A stretch of DNA of 64,000 nt, taken from contig CAKTTL010000001.1 in assembly GCA_934615235.1 (NCBI GenBank), positions 21,120 to 85,119 of the forward strand, given 5' to 3'. This stretch comes from an uncultured Clostridia bacterium (GTDB lineage: Bacteria; Bacillota; Clostridia; Christensenellales; Aristaeellaceae). A model generated the notes under the pieces. The model saw only the letters and a program-made list of their open reading frames with translations, ran no database searches and had not been told where the DNA came from. Made by a program: the position numbers and the translations under genes. This document shows, piece after piece, positions 52,756-62,600 of the stretch; position 1 is the first letter of the stretch; each line of letters starts with the position of its first letter.

Positions 52756-53562
52756 ATGAAGCAGCGGGTCATTACCGGAACTCTTTTCGCGCTGGCGCTG
52801 TGCGCCGTGCTGCTTTTGCGCAAATACCTGCTCTTGCCGGTACTGGCGGCGGCTTCAGTGATTTGCTGCCATGAATTTCTCGACGCCTTTGCGGCGAAGA
52901 ATATTCATCCCGTAAAATGGATTTGTTACGTCTGCGCGGCGATTACGCCGGCGCTCGGCTTTTTCATTCCCGCGCAGTCCGTGCTCGTGTGCGCGCCGCT
53001 GCCGGTTTTCGCTGTGCTGCTGTGCCACCTGTTCCGCAGGGAGCCGAACCTGCCGGAAATGCTGGCCGCGCTCTGCGCGGCAGGATACGCCGCCGTCCCC
53101 TTTGCGCTGCTTGTCTCGCTTTTGCAGATTACGCCCGAAACCCGTTCGGGTCTGCTGATTACCTGCGCGTTCCTCTTCGCCTATTTCGGCGATATGGCCG
53201 CGTATTTCACCGGCGTAGCCGTCGGCCGGCATAAGATGACGCCCATTCTTTCGCCGAAAAAGACATGGGAAGGCGCGGCGGGCGGTCTCGCAGGCAGCAT
53301 GCTGCTGGGCGCGCTGCTTTACGCCGCGGAACGGCAGATCGGCATGACGATGCCCCTGTGGCCGTATCTTGCGCTGGGGCTGGTCTGCGGCGTAGCCGAA
53401 CAGGCGGGCGATTTGACGGCTTCGCTCATCAAGCGCTTCTGCAGCGTAAAGGACTACGGGAAAATCTTTCCCGGCCATGGCGGCATGATGGATCGTGTGG
53501 ACAGCGTGCTGTTCACCACGGTCGTCATCTACGGCTACTGTCTGGTCTGCGGACTGTTGTAA
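52756..53562 (+). CDS. cdsA: Phosphatidate cytidylyltransferase
   Basis: 268 residues, polytopic membrane protein with about seven or eight hydrophobic segments. Makes CDP-diacylglycerol for phospholipid synthesis. The diagnostic C-terminal signature is present: KDYGKIFPGHGGMMDRVDSVLF, with FAYFGDMAAYFTGVAVGRHKMTPILSPKKTWEG before it. 12 bases after uppS and 12 before dxr. Confidence 0.96.
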   Translation: MKQRVITGTLFALALCAVLLLRKYLLLPVLAAASVICCHEFLDAFAAKNIHPVKWICYVCAAITPALGFFIPAQSVLVCAPLPVFAVLLCHLFRREPNLPEMLAALCAAGYAAVPFALLVSLLQITPETRSGLLITCAFLFAYFGDMAAYFTGVAVGRHKMTPILSPKKTWEGAAGGLAGSMLLGALLYAAERQIGMTMPLWPYLALGLVCGVAEQAGDLTASLIKRFCSVKDYGKIFPGHGGMMDRVDSVLFTTVVIYGYCLVCGLL

Positions 53563-53574
53563 GGAGACGGAAAA

Positions 53575-54723
53575 ATGAGAAAAATTGCGCTGCTGGGGAG
53601 CACAGGCTCCATCGGAACGCAGGCGCTGGATGTAGCGGCCCGCCATGCGGACCGCTTTCAAATTATCGCGCTGACCGCGAATACCAACGCCGAAAAGCTT
53701 TTCGCGCAGGCGCGGCAGTTTCATCCGCGCATGTGCGGGCTGGTGCGGGAACCGGAAAGCATTCCGGACGACTTGAAGCACATCGACTGGGTTTTCGGCC
53801 CGGAATGTCTGAAAGCCGCGGCTACGCTTGCCGAAGCGGACGACGTGCTCGTTTCGGTCGTGGGTTTTGCAGGGCTGCCCGCCGTGATGGACGCGCTCGG
53901 CGCGGGCAAGCGCGTGCTGCTGGCCAACAAGGAAGCGCTCGTCGCGGGCGGCGCGCTGGTGACGGAAGCCGCGCGCAAAGCCGGGAAGCCGCTTCTGCCC
54001 GTGGACAGCGAGCATAGCGCCATCTTCCAATGTCTGCGCGCCCGCGATACAAACGCGCCCTCGCGCATTCTTCTCACCGCGTCGGGCGGCCCCTTCCGCG
54101 CCTGGCGCGCGGAAGAGATCGAAAACGCGACCGTCGAGCAGGCGCTGCATCATCCGAACTGGTCGATGGGCCGAAAAATCACGATCGATTCGGCAAGCAT
54201 GATGAACAAGGCGCTGGAAATCATCGAAGCGCGCTGGCTGTTCGACATGCCGCCGGAAAAAATCGATGTGCTCATCCACCCGCAGTCGATCGTTCATTCG
54301 ATGATCGAATTTGCCGACGGCGGCGTGCTGGCGCAGCTGGGCGTACCCGATATGCGCCTGCCGATTCTGTACGCGATGGCCCTTCCCGACCGGCTGGAAA
54401 CGGGCGCGAAGCCGCTCGATCTGGCGCAGATCGGCAGCCTGACCTTTGAAGCGCCGGACCGCGCAAAGTTCCCCGGCATGTTCCTGGCTTATGACGCGCT
54501 GCGCGCGGGCGGAGCGGCCTGCGCGATGCTGAACGCGGCGAATGAAGTCGCCGTAGGCGCGTTCCTTTCCGGGCGCATCCCGTTCGGCCGCATCTGGCAG
54601 CTCAACCGCGATACGCTCGAAGCCGCCGGCGATCAGCCCGCGGACAGCGTTGAGGCCGTCTTTGTTGCGGACGCGCTGGCGCGCCGCGTCGCGGAAGGCA
54701 TCCTGACTCGAACGGGCGCATAA
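53575..54723 (+). CDS. dxr: 1-deoxy-D-xylulose 5-phosphate reductoisomerase
   Basis: 382 residues; converts DXP to MEP with NADPH, the committed step of the MEP isoprenoid pathway. N-terminal Rossmann motif ALLGSTGSIGTQALDV, catalytic PVDSEHSAIFQCL and SGGPFR, MGRKITIDSASMMNKALEIIEA and HPQSIVHSMIEF. All expected for DXR. Start ATG 53575 after AAGGAGACGG. Confidence 0.97.
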   Translation: MRKIALLGSTGSIGTQALDVAARHADRFQIIALTANTNAEKLFAQARQFHPRMCGLVREPESIPDDLKHIDWVFGPECLKAAATLAEADDVLVSVVGFAGLPAVMDALGAGKRVLLANKEALVAGGALVTEAARKAGKPLLPVDSEHSAIFQCLRARDTNAPSRILLTASGGPFRAWRAEEIENATVEQALHHPNWSMGRKITIDSASMMNKALEIIEARWLFDMPPEKIDVLIHPQSIVHSMIEFADGGVLAQLGVPDMRLPILYAMALPDRLETGAKPLDLAQIGSLTFEAPDRAKFPGMFLAYDALRAGGAACAMLNAANEVAVGAFLSGRIPFGRIWQLNRDTLEAAGDQPADSVEAVFVADALARRVAEGILTRTGA

Positions 54724-54747
54724 AACTGCTTCAGGAGGAGGCTGGCT

Positions 54748-55787
54748 TTGATTAATCTGCTTTACTGGCTGTTGGCCATTATCATGTTCGGCGTGCTGGT
54801 CATGCTGCACGAATTGGGACATTTCCTCGCCGCGCGGGCGACGGGCGTACCAGTGGCGGAATTCGCGATCGGCTTCGGACCGAAGCTCTTTTCGCACACA
54901 GGCAAAAAAAACGGCGTGCTCTTCTCGCTGCGCGCGCTCCCCTTCGGCGGCTATTGCCGCTTCTACGCGGACGATGAAAACGGCGACGCGGACAATCCGG
55001 GCGCGTATTCGCGCCAGAAAATCTGGAAGCGCGCGCTGATTTCCGTAGGCGGGCCGCTGTTTAACATGCTCGTGGCCGTGCTGGCGCTGTTTTTTCTCTT
55101 TTCCGCCATTGGTCTGTGGGCGAGCACGCCCGTCGTGGGCGGGCTGATCGACGGCCTGCCGGCGAAGGAAGCGGGCTTCGAGATCGGCGACAGAATCGTC
55201 AGCGTCAACGGGCGCGAGGTGCAGACCTCCGCCGACGCTTCGCAGTTCATTACCGACGCGGGCGAAAGCGAGATTCAGTTCGTCCTGGAACGTGACGGAA
55301 AGGAAATCGAGCTCTCCCTCACGCCGCGCTGGTCGGAGACGGATCGGCGGCTGATGATCGGCATCCAGTATAAGGTCGTGCCTTACCGCTTCCCCATCGG
55401 ACAATCGCTGCAATACTCGCTGGAAACAACCGGCGAAATGTCCGGCTCGATCGTAACGTTCCTGCGCAACCTGATTTTCAAGGGCGAAGGCGCTGACGAG
55501 CTGGCCGGGCCGATCGGCACGGTGACGGTCGTCAAGGAACAGACGCAGGCGGGCGGCGTTCGCAGTTACCTGCAGCTGGCCGCGCTCATCAGCGTAAACC
55601 TCGGTATTTTCAACATGCTCCCCATTCCCGGCCTGGACGGCAGCAAGCTGATCTTCCTGCTGGTTGAAAAAATCCGCGGCAGGCGCATCCCTCCGGAGAA
55701 GGAGAGCATCGTGGTGCTGATCGGCTTCGGACTTCTTCTGCTGCTGATGGCGCTGGTGATGTATCAGGATATCGTGAGGTTATTCAA

Positions 55788-55791
<4 letters not shown>
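54748..55791 (+). CDS. rseP: Site-2 protease RseP
   Basis: 347-residue membrane zinc metalloprotease. TTG start with AGGAGGAG 7 bases before it. Active site H21-E22-x-x-H25 in VMLHELGHFLAAR, a single PDZ domain (about 125-205: GLPAKEAGFEIGDRIVSVNG), and the C-terminal NMLPIPGLDGSKL motif with the third ligand Asp. Cleaves anti-sigma factors or signal peptide remnants within the membrane. Overlaps ispG by 4 bases. Confidence 0.95.
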
Positions 55792-56825
<1,034 letters not shown>

Positions 56826-56861
56826 ACCGCGCCCTGCGCGGCAAAAATGGAGTGCATGCAA

Positions 56862-58064
56862 ATGAAGCATCCGGGCGCGGTCGCGCTTTCGGTTTTCTTT
56901 ATCGTCTTTTTTATCCTGAACGGTTTTACGACGTTCGCCTCGAAATACTACGCGGAGATCGGGCTGAGCGTGTCGCAGATCGGCGCGCTCAGCTCCCTGC
57001 CGACGCTGATCGGCATGGCGCTGATGCCGCTGCTGGGCGTTCTGTCCGACCGGGCGAGACGGAAAAGGGCGCTCGTCTGCTGCCTGCTTGCGCTTACGGG
57101 CGCGGCGTATCTGCTCGTCGACTCGCTGACGGATTTTTCCCTGCCGCGGCCCGCGACGCGCTTTCTGCCGCTGCTGGCGCTGCTTTCCCTCTCGCAGGCG
57201 CTGATTCAGCCCGTTACCCCGATCTGCTCCGCTATCGGCATCGAATACATGGATTCGATCGGCCGGCCTTTCAGCCGGATTCGGCTGATGGGCACGATCG
57301 GCTATCAGCTGGGCGTGCTGCTTGTGGGCGCTTTTTTCGTGCGTTCCCTGCGCCATCTTTATACCTGGACGGCGTATTCGCTCTTTGTCGCCGCGCTGCT
57401 GGCGCTGGCTTTTCCGCCCGTTCAGGGCCATCAGCACGGCAAGGAGAAAATCTCCCCGCGCGCGCTTTTGCGGGATAAGCGCGTGCGCGCGCTGCTCGGG
57501 CTGGTCATGCTCGGGACGACGACCTCGCTTTTTTACAATTCTTTCTTCGGCGCGTACCTGGGCGAGATGCAGGTTGACAATCGCGTTTCTTCGCTGATTA
57601 TCTTCCTGTCCGTGCTGCCGGAAGTGCCGTTTTTCTTCGTCGCGGAAAAGATCATGCGCAGATACAGCGTCTGGAGATGGCAGATAATCGGCTTTACGCT
57701 CAACGGACTTCGCTGGATCGGCCTTTATATCGCCAGCCGTCTGGGCAGCTGGCCGCTTGTCGTGGTCGCGCAGCTCGCGGCGGTATCGGCGACGTTCTGC
57801 TTCGAGTTCTTCCCCTCGCTGTATCTGAGCCGGATCGTCGCGCCGGAACTTTCCAGCTCCGTACAGACGCTGCTTACGCTCTGCTCTTTCGGGTTTGCGC
57901 GCGCCATCGGCTGCCTCGCGGGCGGCTGGCTCGCAGGCAGCGTCGGCATTCGCGGCGTGTTCCTCATCTGGGGCGTGATGCTGCTGGCGGCAACGGCGCT
58001 TTTGCGCCGTCCTGTCGCAAAACTCGCGCGGGAGGACGCACAGACCGGTTATTCCTCCCACTGA
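56862..58064 (+). CDS. MFS transporter (LacY/nucleoside-like, MFS_1_like)
   Basis: 400-residue transporter with about twelve membrane segments. Three in-frame ATGs lie close together; GGAGTG spaced 7 bases before ATG 56862 decides the start. The segment SLPTLIGMALMPLLGVLSDRARRKRALVCC is the MFS loop 2-3 signature; SRIRLMGTIGYQLGVLLVGAFF recalls the MFS_1_like/phenylpropionate-permease group. Substrate unknown. Its 3' end overlaps the serine hydrolase gene on the other strand by 16 bases. It separates ispG from polC. Confidence 0.9.
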   Translation: MKHPGAVALSVFFIVFFILNGFTTFASKYYAEIGLSVSQIGALSSLPTLIGMALMPLLGVLSDRARRKRALVCCLLALTGAAYLLVDSLTDFSLPRPATRFLPLLALLSLSQALIQPVTPICSAIGIEYMDSIGRPFSRIRLMGTIGYQLGVLLVGAFFVRSLRHLYTWTAYSLFVAALLALAFPPVQGHQHGKEKISPRALLRDKRVRALLGLVMLGTTTSLFYNSFFGAYLGEMQVDNRVSSLIIFLSVLPEVPFFFVAEKIMRRYSVWRWQIIGFTLNGLRWIGLYIASRLGSWPLVVVAQLAAVSATFCFEFFPSLYLSRIVAPELSSSVQTLLTLCSFGFARAIGCLAGGWLAGSVGIRGVFLIWGVMLLAATALLRRPVAKLAREDAQTGYSSH

Positions 58065-59524
58065 CCGGATGCGAACCCGGTATATTCGTTCATGAAAAAT
58101 TCCGCATGCTTGCGCGCGTAAAGCGTAACGGTATCACCGTCGAAGGTGAACGCAACGCGCAGGTTCGCCAGATGAATATCGGCAATATGACAATACAGAA
58201 GCAGCGAATCCGGTATCGTCCAGGCCGCGGAATTATACGCCTGATACGGCCGGTTTGCGGGCGTGCCGATACAGCGGCCGTAATAGTGCGTTTCCGGGAA
58301 AACGGCGGCACACTGTCTGCCCAGTCCGAAGCGCAGCGCATGTTCCCCCGTCGCGTTTTCATAATGCCAGACGCCTTCGTTCTCCTCAAATTCAAAGCGC
58401 ATCCACCGCATGCCGAGCGGATTGGAACTCATTTTATAGCGCCTGCCCGCGATCGCGCGCTCCGTTTCCGAATGCCGCTCGCCTTCCGGGCAGGGAAGTT
58501 CCAGCGTCCCGCACAGGCGTGCAAGGCTTGCCTGCGCCGCTTCGTCCTCCGGAAGGGGCGAATCAGAAAGCGCAGGATAAAGCACGTCCCAGAAAAGCGT
58601 GAATACGTTGTCCTTGCAGCGGCCCATCAATTCGTCGTATCCGTTCGTGATCATCGTCAGATTCTTTTCCGGCAGGCAAAGCGCGAACTGTCCGCCCATA
58701 CCGTGCATGGCAAACCCCTGACGCATCGGCCAGAACTGATATCCGTAGCCGGTTCCCGTATCGGGCGAGGACTGCTCGATCGCGTTATCGATCTGCTTTC
58801 TTGTTGCCTCGCGCATATAGCTTTCCGGCAGAAGCTGCCTGCCGTTATAGCGGCCATAATGCGTGCACAAATCGGCGAATTTGGCAAACTCACGCGCCGT
58901 GAAGCATACGCCGGAGCTGCCCCATTCATGGCCGCACGGCGTCTCCACGCAGAAAGCTTCGCGCGCGATGCCGAGCTCGTCGAATACAGGGCGTAAAACG
59001 CCCATAAATTCCTGACCGCTGACCCGCCTGATGATCATGCAGAGCATGGTCGTAGCCGTGGTACAGTAGCTGAAAACCTGCCCGGGTTTATGCGAAACCT
59101 CGTCGGTAAAGAACGTCGCCTCCCAGTCCGGATCGGTCGGCTTATAGGACGCGCCGTGCTCATAGCACGTCGCCATGCGCAGCATGTCGCGAATCGTCAT
59201 CTCTGCAAGCCAGGGATGCACGTTCTTCGGCGCTTTGTCCGGGAAAAACGTTACGGCGCGGTCTTCCAGCGAAAGCTGTCCGCGTTCGATCAGAATTCCG
59301 ACCGCTGTGGAAACGATGCTCTTGCTGCACGAATACAGCCTGTGGCGAAATTCCGGCGTGAACGGCTTCCAGTAGGTTTCAAAGCAAAGCTTTCCGTTGC
59401 GGACGATGAGCAGATCATGCTGCGCCGTCCGGTCGCGCGCGAGCAGACGCAGAAATTCCTCAATCGCGCCGCTGGGAATTCCCGCCGCCTCAGGCGTGCA
59501 GGTTTCAAAAAGATTCCGCTGCAT
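58049..59524 (-). CDS. Serine hydrolase, beta-lactamase class C/PBP4* type
   Basis: 491 residues, no signal peptide, so likely cytoplasmic. The catalytic SxxK is S65-x-x-K68 (LYSCSKSIVSTAVGIL), the second motif is SYCTTATTM in place of the usual YSN, and HGMGGQFALCLP provides the third motif. About 190 C-terminal residues form an additional beta-rich domain (RRYKMSSNPLGMRWMRFEFEEN). Such proteins are esterases, amidases or D-aminopeptidases; not a resistance enzyme on this evidence. ATG 59524 follows GAGGAG. Convergent with the MFS gene, divergent from polC. Confidence 0.88.
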   Translation of the reverse strand: MQRNLFETCTPEAAGIPSGAIEEFLRLLARDRTAQHDLLIVRNGKLCFETYWKPFTPEFRHRLYSCSKSIVSTAVGILIERGQLSLEDRAVTFFPDKAPKNVHPWLAEMTIRDMLRMATCYEHGASYKPTDPDWEATFFTDEVSHKPGQVFSYCTTATTMLCMIIRRVSGQEFMGVLRPVFDELGIAREAFCVETPCGHEWGSSGVCFTAREFAKFADLCTHYGRYNGRQLLPESYMREATRKQIDNAIEQSSPDTGTGYGYQFWPMRQGFAMHGMGGQFALCLPEKNLTMITNGYDELMGRCKDNVFTLFWDVLYPALSDSPLPEDEAAQASLARLCGTLELPCPEGERHSETERAIAGRRYKMSSNPLGMRWMRFEFEENEGVWHYENATGEHALRFGLGRQCAAVFPETHYYGRCIGTPANRPYQAYNSAAWTIPDSLLLYCHIADIHLANLRVAFTFDGDTVTLYARKHAEFFMNEYTGFASGQWEE

Positions 59525-59603
59525 TTTGTCTCTCCTCAATTCGATTCAACTTGATTGTATGATAACCATTCCCTGTCCGCGCGTCAAGCGCGCCGCCGCG
59601 CAC

Positions 59604-59632
59604 TTGCATTATTTTTTCCTGCGTTGTATACT
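59604..59632 (+). promoter_or_regulatory. Promoter of polC
   Basis: TTGCAT (59604-59609), 17 bases, TATACT (59627-59632), about 47 bases before the polC start. It gives polC its own transcription, separate from ispG. Confidence 0.78.
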
Positions 59633-59678
59633 CATTTCCAAAGCAACGTTTTCATTCCTTTTTCAGAAAGGACGCACT

Positions 59679-62600
59679 ATGGACTGGCAATCTCTTCTCC
59701 AATCTTCCATGGCCACGCTCATTCCGCACCTGACGCTTGAAAAAGTACTCGTCAGCCGTGACGGAACGAAGCTGCTGATCTGCTTTCTCGCCGATAAGCT
59801 CGTCGAAGAGCAGGAATTTCTGCGCCTGCGCGATCTGCTGCAGCGCAGCTTCCATGGGCTGAAGGTCTCTCTCCGCGTCTGCTCGCCCGCGCTGGCGGAC
59901 GACGTGCGCCGCGATATTACGCCTTATCTCCCCTTTCTGGCCGAATGCCTTTCGCGCCAGTCTCCGGGCGTGAAGCCGTGGCTGCGCAACGCCGAATGGC
60001 GCTTTGATGGCGACCGGCTGATCGTTTCTCTCCCCTCGGAAATGGCGATGAATTACGTGCGCGTGCGCGAGATCGACAAGCGGCTTGCCGCCATTATGGA
60101 AGACGTTTTCCGCATGCAGGTCGAGCCGGTATTTATCTGCTCGGTCGATCTGGAAGCGCAGAAGGCGCGCGTGGCGGCGCTGGAAGAGCGCGCTCAGCAG
60201 GCCGTGCAGCAGCAGGCCAAGCAGCTTGCAAAGGAGACGCAGGAAAAGAAAAAGCCCGAGGGCCCGCAGCGGATCATGGGCTTTGCAATTAAAGACGAAA
60301 TTCTGCCGATTTCGAGTCTCAAGGAAGACAGCGGGCGCGTCGCCGTCCGCGGCGAGGTCGTCTCGGTCGATACGCGCGAACTGCGCGGCGGCGAGATGAG
60401 GCTGCTCACCTTCGCCATTACCGATTACACCAGCACCATCAACTGCAAGTCGATTCTCCGCTACCGGCGCAAGCGCCCGGGCGGAGACAACGGCGACGCC
60501 CCGCCCGCCGCGCCCACGCCCGAGGAGATCGAGCGCGTGGACAACATCTGCGCGGCGGTAAAGCCCGGCTCGTGGCTGACCGTTCGCGGAGACTGCCAGT
60601 ACGACAAATTCTCGCGCGATATCGTCGTCATGCTCAACGATATCGAGACGGCCAAAGCACCGCCCGAACGGCAGGATACGGCCGAAGAAAAGCGCGTCGA
60701 GCTGCACCTGCACACACAGATGAGCAGCATGGACGGCATTTCCTCCGCCAGCGATCTGATCGCCCAGGCGGCCAGATGGGGCCATCCGGCCGTGGCCGTG
60801 ACGGATCACGGCGTAGTACAGGCGTTCCCTGAAGCGTTCGGTGCGGCCAAGAAAAACAATATCAAGCTCATTCCCGGCTGCGAGGGCTATCTCATCGACG
60901 ATGCGGACATCGTTCTTGACGCGGATGATCGCGGCCTGAAGGGCGATATTATCGTCGTTGACTTCGAAACGACGGGGCTGAGTTCAAAGAAGGATCGAAT
61001 TATCGAAATCGGCGCGGTGCGCCTTCGCGACGGCCAGGTGCAGGACGACCTTTCCCTGATGGTCGACCCGGGCGTCCCGCTGCCGGAAAAAATCACCGAG
61101 CTGACCGGCATCACCAACCAGATGGTACACGGCCAGCCCTCTTTCGCCGAACTTGCGCCGCAGCTGCTCAACTTCATCGGCGACGGCGTATTCGCCGCGC
61201 ATAACGCGACGTTCGATCACGGCTTTTTGCAGGAAGAGCTCAAGCGCTGCGGGATGGAATGGCACGGTCCGGTGCTCGATACGCTGGCCTTTGCCAGGCG
61301 CGCGTATCCGAAGCTGAAAAGCTTCAAACTGGGCGCGCTTTGCAAGCATCTTGGCGTGAGCCTGAAAAACGCGCACCGCGCGGTACACGACGCGAAAGCC
61401 ACGGCGCTCTGCCTCGCCCGCATGCTCGCGCTTGCCGAGGAGCGCGGCATCACCAAACTGCGCGAACTCAACAGCGGATTTTCCGAAGGCGCAATCGGCG
61501 AGAGCCACCATATTATCCTGCTGGCGGCCTGCCAGGACGGCATCACCAACCTCAACCGGCTCGTTTCGGCCGGCCATCTGCAATACTTTGCGCGCCGTCC
61601 GCATATGCCGCGAAAGCTCATCCAGAAATATCGAAACGGGCTGCTGCTCGGCAGCGCGTGCGAGGCGGGCGAGCTTTTCCGCGCCGTGCTGGACGGCAAG
61701 GACGATCAGACGCTTTCGCGCATCGCGCGCTTTTACGATTATCTCGAAATCCAGCCCATCGGCAACAACGAGTTTCTTGTGCGCGAGGGGCGCGTCAAGG
61801 ATGATGAGGAACTGCGCGAACTGAACCGCAAAATCGTCCGGCTGGGCGAGAAATGCGGCATTCCCGTCGTCGCGACGGGCGACGTGCATTTTCTCAACCC
61901 GCGCGACGCGCAGGCGCGCGCCATCCTGCAGGCCGGACAGGGCTTCTCCGACGCGGATAATCAGGCGCCGCTGTACTTCAAGACGACCGACGAAATGCTG
62001 GAAGAATTCAGCTATCTGGGCGAAAAAAAGGCGCGCGAGGTCGTGATTGAAAACCCGCGCAAGATTGCCGACAAGGTGGGCGAAGTACGCCTGTTTCCCA
62101 AGCACCCGGAGGGAAAAGAAACCTTCCAGCCCTTCTGGGCAGACGCGGCGGACGATATTCAAAACCGCAGCTGGGGCGAGGCGAAACGCCGCTACGGCGA
62201 CGAGCTGCCCGAAATCGTCACGGCGCGGCTCGAGAAGGAGCTTGGCTCCATCATCGGTTATGGTTTTGCAACGCTGTATTCCATCGCGCAGAAGCTGGTT
62301 TCCAAATCGAACGCCGACGGCTACCTCGTCGGTTCGCGCGGATCGGTCGGCTCTTCGTTCGTCGCGACGATGTGCGGCATTACCGAGGTAAACCCGCTGC
62401 CGCCGCACTACCGCTGCCCCAAATGCAAATGGAGCTACTTCGACGTCAAGCACGAGCTGGCAACCTGCGGCGTCGACCTGCCGCCGAAAAAATGCCCCGT
62501 CTGCGGCGAGGACTGCCTGCGCGAAGGGTTCGATATCCCCTTCGAGGTTTTCCTCGGCTTCAAGGGCGACAAGGTGCCGGATATCGATCTGAACTTCTCC

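Noticed and set aside
52855..55413. 852-codon minus-strand open frame across cdsA-dxr-rseP
   Set aside because: It runs antisense to three well-recognised genes and has no ribosome site or known motif.
58049..59524. Antibiotic-resistance beta-lactamase
   Set aside because: No signal peptide, altered second motif and an extra C-terminal domain; it fits the broad serine hydrolase/esterase group better.
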